DNA from: Desulfobacteraceae bacterium
GTDB lineage: Bacteria; Desulfobacterota; Desulfobacteria; Desulfobacterales; Desulfosalsimonadaceae
Direction of reading: 5' to 3'
DNA: 64,000 nucleotides
Assembly (NCBI GenBank): GCA_014237465.1
Contig: JABZFM010000029.1
Coordinates: 42,194-106,193 of the forward strand
Below are positions 16,885 through 23,933 of the stretch, one piece after another (positions within the stretch are counted from its first letter, which is position 1; each line of letters opens with the position of its first letter). The notes under the pieces are model-generated. The model ran no database searches and was not told the DNA's origin. It saw nothing but the letters and a program-made list of their open reading frames with translations. Both the position numbers and the translations under genes were made by a program.

Positions 16885-18030
16885 ATGAGCAACAAAGTCG
16901 CAGTCTGTGCTGTTGCACAGATCAAGAACGAACCGGATATCTGGTATCAGCGGTTTCAGGGTATGCTCTTTGACTGTTTTGAATCCATTATCAAACAGAC
17001 CGACGTGACCTTTGACCTGGAAAAAGGTATCCGCAACGTGATCACCTGTTCTGATGATGTGTTCGACGCCCGGACCATATCCGATAACGGCATGACCGAT
17101 GTGGTTGGTGCTCATTTCAGAGGGGAGGAGAAAACCGCCCAGGACGGGATTAACGGCCTGGGATATGCCATGGCGTCTATACTTTCAGGGCATGATGATG
17201 TAGTGCTGTTGATCGGTCACTGCAAGGAATCCCAGCCTGAAAGCCGCAACATGTGCACCAATCTGGCGTTTGACCCGTTTTTCTGCCGCCCCCTGGGCCT
17301 GGATTTCTTAAACGCCAGCGCATTTCAGGCAAGGGCATATATGGAAAAATCCGGCGTGACGGATGCGCACCTGGCAAAAATCGTTGCCCGGTCCCGTCAA
17401 CTGGCATCGAAGAATCCCTATGCCAGAAAAAATGAACCAATTTCAGAGCAGGATGTTTTAGACTCTCCGATGCTGGCCGACCCGATCCGGGAACTCCATC
17501 AGTACCCGGTCACTGACTGGGCGGTCGGCATGCTTCTCTGCTGCGAAGAACGTGCCCATGAATTTACCGACAGTCCTGTTTACCTGACCGGATTCGGAAG
17601 CTGCATGGACAGTTATTTTCTGGGGGATAAAGACCTGACTTCAAATTTTGCCTTAAAAAAAGCTGCTCAAAAAGCTTATCAAATGGCTGGGATTTCAAAC
17701 CCGAAAGACACCTTTGACCTTGCAGAGATCAATGACGCATATGCCTATCAGCTCCCCATGTGGGCGGAAGGGCTGGGGCTTGCGGATGAAGGCCAGGGCG
17801 GGAAATGGATTGAATCCAAAGCGATGGATTCACAAAATGTAAACCTTTCCGGCGGCATGTTAAACGGCAATCCGATTATGCTGGGCGGGCTTGCCCGGGC
17901 AACGGAAGCAGTTCTCCAGCTCAAAGGAGAAGCCGGCGACCGGCAGAAACAAGGTGCAAAAAAAGCGGTTGCCCATGGCACCACCGGAGCGGCCGGACAG
18001 CACCATGCAGTCATTACTCTTGAAAATTAA
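16885..18030 (+). CDS. Thiolase-like protein A, copy 2
   Basis: The 381-residue paralogue of the protein at 7456 (roughly 55% identical by eye) shares FDARTISDNGMTDV, GHCKESQ, CMDSYFLGDKDLTSNF and YAYQLPMWAEG. The possible nucleophile position seen in copy 1 (FGCEEK) is FRGEEK here, so at least this copy lacks that Cys. The C-terminal histidine motif is also absent (GNPIMLGG). The conserved Asp/Tyr-rich patches suggest an active site distinct from classical thiolases, or a non-catalytic partner of B. Confidence 0.8.
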   Translation: MSNKVAVCAVAQIKNEPDIWYQRFQGMLFDCFESIIKQTDVTFDLEKGIRNVITCSDDVFDARTISDNGMTDVVGAHFRGEEKTAQDGINGLGYAMASILSGHDDVVLLIGHCKESQPESRNMCTNLAFDPFFCRPLGLDFLNASAFQARAYMEKSGVTDAHLAKIVARSRQLASKNPYARKNEPISEQDVLDSPMLADPIRELHQYPVTDWAVGMLLCCEERAHEFTDSPVYLTGFGSCMDSYFLGDKDLTSNFALKKAAQKAYQMAGISNPKDTFDLAEINDAYAYQLPMWAEGLGLADEGQGGKWIESKAMDSQNVNLSGGMLNGNPIMLGGLARATEAVLQLKGEAGDRQKQGAKKAVAHGTTGAAGQHHAVITLEN

Positions 18031-18054
18031 TGGCTTCGTAAAAAGTTCAATTTC
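18031..18054. repeat. Solo end of the long palindromic repeat family
   Basis: TGGCTTCGTAAAAAGTTCAA directly after the stop codon matches the terminal sequence of the elements at 13414 and 52250 (reverse). No second arm is present, so it is a remnant. Confidence 0.5.
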
Positions 18055-18083
18055 TGAATAGTCTAAATTAAGAGGTAAATATT

Positions 18084-19277
18084 ATGGGACATAAAAAGAA
18101 AAACAGAAATGTCGGCATCGTGGGAATCGGAGAAACCAAATTTTCCAGCCACAGGGAAGACGTGAACCAGCCGGAAATGATCCATGAAGCCGTTCGACAG
18201 GCCCTTGATGATGCCGGCCTGAAAATTGATGATATTGATTGTGTTGTTCACGGAAATATGGAACTCTTTGAAATGGTACACCAACCGGATATGTGGCACA
18301 CACTGGGCTCCGGCGCGTTTGGCCGCGATTCGTTCCGGCTGACCACCGGCGGAACCACCGGCGGAACTCTGGTCTGCGCGGCAGACAACCTGGTGGCATC
18401 GGGTATGTATGACGTTGTCATGGCCATTGGATTTGAAAAACTCCAGGAAGGTCACACCACTGGCGGTATCACCAACATGGCGGACCCGCTGTGGGCAAGG
18501 AAACTCCAGTCCGGCGCCCTCACCGCCCAGGCTGCCGTGAAATTGATAGACGAATTCGGCGAAGAACGGGCCAGAAAAGCGGCCATGACGTATCGCATCA
18601 TTATGGACAAACATGCGAGTCTTAATCCGAATTCACATCGTGCATTCGGCCTGGACTGGAACCAGATGGATGACCTGATTGAAAATTCACCCCCACTCAT
18701 CGGGGACTTAAGACTGATCCACATGTGCTCGCAATCCGACGGAGCCTGCGTGATTATATTTGCATCCGAAGAAAAAGCCAAACAGATTGCCGATGCCCCG
18801 GTATGGGTCCGGGACCATATCACCATCCATCGGGAAGAAACCCTGGATTTACATAATAATTTTTATCCCAACAGAACCACCCACAAATTTGCTGCGGAAG
18901 AGCTCTACAAAAGAAACGGCATTGACAACCCCCTGGAATATTTTGACGTGTTCGAGATGTATGATCCGTCCGCCTGGTGGGGAGTGGACTGGCTGAGGGA
19001 ATTTTTTCTGCTCAAGGATGATGAGCATTTAAAACTGGTTGAAAACAAAGAAATCATGATTGACGGCAAAATGCCCATTAATCCATCCGGTGGCGTCATC
19101 GCCGCCAATCCCATCGGTGCCACCGCCATGATCCGGACTGCTGAGGCCGCCAAACAGGTCAGGGGCAATGCCGGTCCGCATCAGATCCCAAGGCCGGTCA
19201 ATCATGCCCTGGCTTCCTCATTCGGCGGAACCATGTGGACCGTATTAACCATGCTTGAAAAAGAATTAAACTGGTAG
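18084..19277 (+). CDS. Thiolase-like protein B, copy 2
   Basis: The 397-residue paralogue of the protein at 8627 has the same departures from thiolases: LTTGGTTGGTLVC at the nucleophile loop and ANPIGATAM for the His motif, with SSFGGTMW near the C-terminus. Strongly conserved between the copies are SSHREDVNQPEMIHEA, HGNMELFEMVHQPD, GFEKLQEGHTTGGI and MYDPSxWWG. It is followed after 9 bp by the intact SCP2-DUF35 gene, so this copy shows the undisturbed module order. Confidence 0.82.
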   Translation: MGHKKKNRNVGIVGIGETKFSSHREDVNQPEMIHEAVRQALDDAGLKIDDIDCVVHGNMELFEMVHQPDMWHTLGSGAFGRDSFRLTTGGTTGGTLVCAADNLVASGMYDVVMAIGFEKLQEGHTTGGITNMADPLWARKLQSGALTAQAAVKLIDEFGEERARKAAMTYRIIMDKHASLNPNSHRAFGLDWNQMDDLIENSPPLIGDLRLIHMCSQSDGACVIIFASEEKAKQIADAPVWVRDHITIHREETLDLHNNFYPNRTTHKFAAEELYKRNGIDNPLEYFDVFEMYDPSAWWGVDWLREFFLLKDDEHLKLVENKEIMIDGKMPINPSGGVIAANPIGATAMIRTAEAAKQVRGNAGPHQIPRPVNHALASSFGGTMWTVLTMLEKELNW

Positions 19278-19286
19278 GGGGACATC

Positions 19287-20135
19287 ATGAGCGAACATTT
19301 TGGAATCAAAGTTGAAGATATATTCAATTCCATGAAAGACCGGTTCCGGCCGGAGGGTGCCGCGGGGATCAATAATACCTTTGGTTATGACATCAAAGAT
19401 ATCGGTAAGTGGAAACTGACGGTGAAAGACAGCACCATGCAACTTGACACAGCAGATGATGTGTCGGATTGCGATGTGGTCATGGATATGGACGGCGAAA
19501 CGTTTGTGGGCATCAATATCGGCAAAGTAGACGGAATGGAAGCATTTACCTCACGAAAATTGAAAGTCAGTGGCGATTTCAACACCTTCGGGCTGACCAG
19601 CCGGATGTTTCAAAAATACATGACACCGACCCAGGACACAAAACAGGAACAGGAACTGCTTACCCTTAAAAAAACAATCTCCGTTAATCAGCGGTTTGCC
19701 ACCGGGCCGGTATTTGGAAAATTTTTAAAAGGCTTAAAAGACAAAAAAATTCTGGCCTTCAAATGTCCGGAATGCGGCCGGCTCCAGTCTCCCCCCAGAG
19801 AAGCATGTGCCATCTGCAGGGTTAAAAATACTGAATGGGTGGAAATCGGCCCCAAAGGTAAAATGCGGTTGATGGAATACTGTTATTATGCCAGCCCGGA
19901 TCCGCTGACCGGAGAAACACGGGAAACCCCATATGGCGCCATTGGTATTCTTTTGGACGGATGTAAAGATGAAGAAGTCTTCTGGCATCTCCTGAAACCG
20001 GACCAGCTGGACAAAGTCAAAATGGGCTCGGTTTTCAATGGCAAAGTTGAACACGGAACCCGTTTGCGCCCGGTCTGGAATGAAAACAGAACCGGCAACA
20101 TAGAAGACATTAAATATTTTGAAATTGACGAATAA
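19287..20135 (+). CDS. SCP2-DUF35 fusion protein
   Basis: The 282-residue protein has an SCP2 sterol/lipid-carrier domain (about 5-112; GINIGKVDGMEAF and KLKVSGDF are typical) and a DUF35 zinc-ribbon/OB-fold (about 130-282; Cys160, 163, 174, 177). SCP2 folds hold acyl-CoA or sterol in a hydrophobic tunnel, and DUF35 proteins scaffold thiolase-like enzymes. The fusion suggests delivery of a bulky hydrophobic CoA ester to the A/B thiolase-like pair. It serves as the reference for the broken equivalent at 10013-12474. Confidence 0.85.
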   Translation: MSEHFGIKVEDIFNSMKDRFRPEGAAGINNTFGYDIKDIGKWKLTVKDSTMQLDTADDVSDCDVVMDMDGETFVGINIGKVDGMEAFTSRKLKVSGDFNTFGLTSRMFQKYMTPTQDTKQEQELLTLKKTISVNQRFATGPVFGKFLKGLKDKKILAFKCPECGRLQSPPREACAICRVKNTEWVEIGPKGKMRLMEYCYYASPDPLTGETRETPYGAIGILLDGCKDEEVFWHLLKPDQLDKVKMGSVFNGKVEHGTRLRPVWNENRTGNIEDIKYFEIDE

Positions 20136-20146
20136 GGAGGCAGGAC

Positions 20147-20608
20147 ATGAAAAAAGATTTTGATACGTCTGATTGTTATACCGTGGACGGGAAACTTGCC
20201 CTGCCCTACACATATTTCGCCGGGCGGGTGGGCAGCACCTTTATTACCACCATCCGCGACAAACAAAAAATCATGGGTGTTAAATGCAACGCCTGCGACA
20301 AAGTGTTCGTACCGCCCCGCCAGACCTGTGAACGCTGTATGGAAGACATCCGGGAAAACTGGGTGGAACTGGGCAATATCGGAGAAGTGATAAATTATAC
20401 GGTTGTCAGATACGATGATAAACATCTGCCGAGAAAAGCACCGTTTGTCCTGGCAATGATTCAACTCGACAATGCAGACACGCCCATGGTGCATATTCTT
20501 GAAGGCGTAGATATGGATAATGTCCAATCCGGCTTGAAAGTCAAAGCGGTATTTGCCGAACAGACCACCAATACCATACTCGATATTGATCATTTTGAAC
20601 CGGTTTGA
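20147..20608 (+). CDS. DUF35 OB-fold zinc protein
   Basis: The 153-residue protein is a single DUF35 unit with zinc ligands Cys47, 50, 61 and 64 (CNACDKVFVPPRQTCERC) and an OB-fold with VLAMIQLDNADTPMVHI. It matches the first half of the DUF35-MaoC protein at 12515, including SDCYTVDGKLALPYTYFAG, but lacks the hydratase. It starts 11 bp after the SCP2-DUF35 gene with a GGAGG site, so both DUF35 proteins are probably made together for the same complex. Confidence 0.85.
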   Translation: MKKDFDTSDCYTVDGKLALPYTYFAGRVGSTFITTIRDKQKIMGVKCNACDKVFVPPRQTCERCMEDIRENWVELGNIGEVINYTVVRYDDKHLPRKAPFVLAMIQLDNADTPMVHILEGVDMDNVQSGLKVKAVFAEQTTNTILDIDHFEPV

Positions 20609-20661
20609 TGACACGGTAAAATATGCAATACGATCAAGAATATGTTTGGGAATAATACATC

Positions 20662-20918
20662 GCCCCTCCGGGGCTTGGGATTTTTATTATTTCCTGGGGT
20701 TAAAACCCCAGGCTAAATTACCAAGCCCCTTCGGGGCACATCGGTATCCCAGGCTAAAATTCGTAACTCCGGGGAAACAAGCCCCGAAGTGGCTAAGGAA
20801 ACCAAGCCCCGGAGGGGCATATGTATCGTAGCCTGGGGTTTTAACCCCAGAAACCGGAAAACACAAACGGAGCCCCGAAGGGGCGGCGTAACATAACCCG
20901 GTGGTTTTAACCCCGGGG
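20662..20918. repeat. Cluster of short GC-rich palindromes
   Basis: The 323-base gap between the DUF35 and crotonase genes is filled by alternating palindromes of two kinds: GCCCCTCCGGGGC-type (20662-20674 and GCCCCTTCGGGGC, GCCCCGGAGGGGC, GCCCCGAAGGGGC variants) and CCTGGGGTTAAAACCCCAGG-type (20693-20712, with later variants up to 20918). The loops vary while the arms are kept, so the arrangement looks like repeated insertion of a REP-like unit. Strong hairpins would attenuate or process the polycistronic RNA before the crotonase gene. Confidence 0.85.
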
Positions 20919-20931
20919 AAAGGAAAAAATC

Positions 20932-21735
20932 ATGCCCCTCATCTATGAAAAAAAAGACGGCATTGCCTACATCACCTTAAACCGCCCGGAAGCACAGAAT
21001 TCCTTTGATCCGGAAACAGTTGTTGAAATTGTTGACGCATGGAAGGATTACCGGGATGATGACAGCCTGCGATGCGCCATCCTGACCGGCGCCGGCGATA
21101 AGATTTTTTCTTCCGGTGCGGATTTGAAAAGGCTCATTCCGTTGATAACCGGCGCTCGACCGCCGGAAACGGAAGCAGATAAACTCATTCATAAAGATCC
21201 CTATATGACACAAAATGCATTTTTACGGAATTTTAAGCTTTACAAACCCATTGTGGCAGCCATCAATGGAACCGCTATTGCCGGCGGCATGGAGATTCTC
21301 TACGCAACCGACATTCGGGTTGCGGCTGAAGGTACCAAATTCGGTCTCCAGGAAGTCAAATGGTCAATTGTTCCCTTGATGGGTACAACCGTGAAACTCC
21401 CGCGCCAGATTCCCTATGCAAAAGCCATGGAGATCATGCTCACCGGCGAACTCATTGACGCAGAAGAAGCACTTGCTCTTGGATTTATAAATAAAATTGT
21501 CCCCAAAGATCAGGTCATGGCAGAGGCGGAGCGATACGCAAAAATCATCGTCAAAAACGGTCCGCTGGCGGTAAAGGCGGTCAAACAGTCTGCCCTTGAA
21601 GGTATCGGACTATCGCTCAAAGAAGGGCTGGCAAAAGAACTGGAAATCGGCATTCCGGTATTCTTGAGCGAAGACGCCAAAGAAGGACCAAAAGCGTTTA
21701 AGGAAAAACGGGAGCCAAACTTTAAAGGAAAATAG
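20932..21735 (+). CDS. Enoyl-CoA hydratase (crotonase family)
   Basis: The 267-residue protein has the crotonase oxyanion-hole segments FSSGADLK and INGTAIAGGMEI, and both catalytic Glu positions of hydratases (GGMEILYATD and KFGLQEVKWS). It should hydrate a 2-enoyl-CoA, so it complements copy 2 of the module, whose DUF35 protein lacks the MaoC hydratase found in copy 1. It is the last gene of the plus-strand acyl-CoA run, behind the palindrome cluster. Confidence 0.88.
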   Translation: MPLIYEKKDGIAYITLNRPEAQNSFDPETVVEIVDAWKDYRDDDSLRCAILTGAGDKIFSSGADLKRLIPLITGARPPETEADKLIHKDPYMTQNAFLRNFKLYKPIVAAINGTAIAGGMEILYATDIRVAAEGTKFGLQEVKWSIVPLMGTTVKLPRQIPYAKAMEIMLTGELIDAEEALALGFINKIVPKDQVMAEAERYAKIIVKNGPLAVKAVKQSALEGIGLSLKEGLAKELEIGIPVFLSEDAKEGPKAFKEKREPNFKGK

Positions 21736-22101
21736 ATTCCATGATTCACACGATAAGGCAGATTGATAATATTGCTTATCCGTATTATTAATCCGCCTTT
21801 TTTTGTTTCTTCTATCCATTCCGCTTCAGCACGGATGATTCGGCTTCCCTCAACGGTCATCCAAACACACCTTCCTCTACACACCCGCTTTAGCCTCTTT
21901 CCCTGTTCATCCCAATTTGGTCAAGAGGTGATGGCAAAGAAAGACGTCGCTTTCCGATCCTTTAAAATCTCTATGAGAGAGCGGGACATCCGCTGTAAAT
22001 TTATAGATTTAAAAAATCATTGAGTTCCTTTAAAGGTAAAAGCAGACTTGCCCGAGAAAACCAGTCTTGCCCGGGTCATCTAAAATCTCGCTCAAAAATT
22101 C
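21736..22101. other. Intergenic stretch without a recognisable gene
   Basis: About 370 bases with no convincing coding frame. A short direct repeat of CTTGCCCG occurs near 22050-22075. An 86-codon frame at 21763-22023 has no homologue I recognise and no ribosome-binding site. Confidence 0.5.
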
Positions 22102-22131
22102 TTGACAACACCTAATTTTGAGCTATATAAT
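22090..22131 (+). promoter_or_regulatory. Consensus promoter and operator of the HipBA operon
   Basis: A perfect -35 TTGACA (22102-22107) and a perfect -10 TATAAT (22126-22131) are 18 bases apart. An inverted repeat with arms GCTCAAAAATT (22090-22100) and AATTTTGAGC (22114-22123) brackets the -35, the position expected of an autoregulatory HipB operator. Confidence 0.8.
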
Positions 22132-22159
22132 ATCCTTAAAATTGAATAAGGAGTTATAC

Positions 22160-22504
22160 ATGACTCAAAAAAATATTGCAAAAAAGAGCCTTGCACCGGA
22201 AATGGCGGCTACCCTCGCACGTTTGGGAAATCATATCAGGATCGCCCGGAAACGACGTGGAATAACTATGACTGAAATGTCTTCCAGGATGTTTGTAACC
22301 CGAAAAACATTATCCCGACTGGAAAACGGCGACCCTGGCGTTTCCTTAACTGTCCTGATATCCGCACTCTGGGTAATGGGATTTGAAAAAGACCTGCTCG
22401 CAGTCTGCAATCCGGAAAAGGACAAGGTGGGGATTTATCGCGAACGTCAGCGGCTACCCCAGCGTGTACGCACGGCCAGCACTGCAGATAATCTGGACTT
22501 TTGA
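22160..22504 (+). CDS. hipB: HipB-like helix-turn-helix antitoxin
   Basis: The 114-residue XRE-type protein has a helix-turn-helix near residues 22-78 (IRIARKRRGITMTEMSSRM, then RKTLSRLENGDPGVS). The start at 22160 is chosen for its AAGGAG site; an upstream in-frame start would overlap the promoter. It precedes and nearly abuts hipA, the standard order of HipBA toxin-antitoxin pairs, where HipB neutralises HipA and represses the operon. Confidence 0.85.
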   Translation: MTQKNIAKKSLAPEMAATLARLGNHIRIARKRRGITMTEMSSRMFVTRKTLSRLENGDPGVSLTVLISALWVMGFEKDLLAVCNPEKDKVGIYRERQRLPQRVRTASTADNLDF

Positions 22505-22506
22505 CG

Positions 22507-23754
22507 ATGGCTGAAAAAAAAATCACGGTGTTCATCTATCTCCCCGGCGAGACGGTTGCAGTACCAGCTGGAATCCTGACCTACGACAGCGACCTGAAGG
22601 TCGGGAGTTTTGCTTATGGACGCAGATACATTGAACGAAAAAATGCCCTTCCGGTTGATCCGGTTGCTCTGCCCATTGGTCCGCCTCCCCAAGAAGTGAT
22701 GATTAACAAAGGGCTATATGGCTCGTTTCGTGATGCAACCCCTGATTTCTGGGGACGGCTTGTCATCGCGGCGGAACGCAAGGTGCCCCCGGAGGCCCTG
22801 TCAGAAACCGATTTCCTCCTGGAGACGAATGCCACGCGTGTCGGTAATCTTGATTTTCGACTATCCCTTAACGATCCAGAGCCAACACTTAAACCCCCTC
22901 ATTTTAATCAGATGGAACAGGTGCTGGATTCTGCCGCCAGGATTGAAGCGGGGGAAGAAGTCAGTAATCATTTATTAAGACTCCTATATCAGGGGAGCAG
23001 CGTGGGTGGTGCTCGCCCGAAATGCACGGTTGAGTGGAAAAATACATTATGGATTGCCAAGTTTCCATCCATGGGCGACACTTTAGATATTCCGCGCATA
23101 GAATATGCAACAATGTCTCTGGCCGAAAGTTGCGGCATACGGATCCCGGAGCTGTTACTGGAATCTGCAGGAGAAAAAAATATTCTTCTTGTCCGGCGCT
23201 TTGACCGGGAAAAGAAAGGCAGATACGGATGGGCCAGAAAAGGATTCCTGAGCGCTCTTTCGCTCATGCAATGGGATGAAAATGACCGCCTGCTCTGGGA
23301 CTATAGAGGCATCGCTGATATTATGCGGCGCTACTCAACGGCAGTTAATATACAGGAACTCTTTTGCCGGATGGTTTTCAACATTCTCGTGCGAAACACG
23401 GATGACCATCCACGGAATCATGGCTTCCTTTTTAGCGGAGATCGGTTAGAACTATCGCCCGCCTATGATATTGTTCCCTCGTTGACGCAACCGGGAGTGG
23501 ACACCGATTTCAACCTTGCCATGTCCGTCGGCGAGAATGGAAGAGAAGCGTCTTTAAAAAATGCTCTGAGTCATGCGGCGCGGTTTGCTTTTTCATTAAA
23601 AGCGGCCCGGGCAATAGTTGAGCACCTGGTTGAAATAACACGTGGCTGGCGAGAACACTTTGAGACGGTTGGCTGCTCTGACCGTGAAATAAAGGCGTTG
23701 GAACCATCTTTTGCCCGGTGTGAAAACGTGGATCTGTTATCCCGGATTCCATGA
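22507..23754 (+). CDS. hipA: HipA-family serine/threonine kinase toxin
   Basis: The 415-residue protein has HipA features: N-terminal couple region with YIERKNALPVDP, SSVGGARPK, WIAKFPS, the HipA C-terminal kinase core with NTDDHPRNHGFL and LSPAYDIVPS (metal/catalytic Asp). Such kinases phosphorylate glutamyl-tRNA synthetase or other targets and induce dormancy. The ATG at 22507 follows the hipB stop by 2 bp. A small coiled-coil gene overlaps its end (ATGA). Confidence 0.88.
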   Translation: MAEKKITVFIYLPGETVAVPAGILTYDSDLKVGSFAYGRRYIERKNALPVDPVALPIGPPPQEVMINKGLYGSFRDATPDFWGRLVIAAERKVPPEALSETDFLLETNATRVGNLDFRLSLNDPEPTLKPPHFNQMEQVLDSAARIEAGEEVSNHLLRLLYQGSSVGGARPKCTVEWKNTLWIAKFPSMGDTLDIPRIEYATMSLAESCGIRIPELLLESAGEKNILLVRRFDREKKGRYGWARKGFLSALSLMQWDENDRLLWDYRGIADIMRRYSTAVNIQELFCRMVFNILVRNTDDHPRNHGFLFSGDRLELSPAYDIVPSLTQPGVDTDFNLAMSVGENGREASLKNALSHAARFAFSLKAARAIVEHLVEITRGWREHFETVGCSDREIKALEPSFARCENVDLLSRIP

Positions 23755-23933
23755 ATAAAAAATTGGAAAAAGAAAAACAGCAATATACGCAACAGCAAAA
23801 ACAGATTGGAACACTCTCCGGGCAAATGGATAACGCCTACGGCAAGGTTCAGGAGATTGCCATGAAAGCTGTTTCGGGAAAGGGCCAGGCGTACGTTCCG
23901 TCAAAGCCCCTTGAACAGTCGGAAAATTCATAA
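23751..23933 (+). CDS. Small coiled-coil protein of unknown function
   Basis: The 60-residue frame overlaps the hipA stop by 4 bp (ATGA), consistent with coupled translation. It is mostly predicted coiled coil (EKEKQQYTQQQKQI) followed by KVQEIAMKAVSG. I do not recognise a named family; it may be the tail of a larger ancestral protein. Its end overlaps the end of the convergent helicase gene by 6 bp. Confidence 0.5.
   Translation: MNKKLEKEKQQYTQQQKQIGTLSGQMDNAYGKVQEIAMKAVSGKGQAYVPSKPLEQSENS

Noticed and set aside
21763..22023. 86-codon frame between the crotonase and HipBA genes
   Set aside because: No ribosome-binding site, low-complexity composition and no recognisable family.
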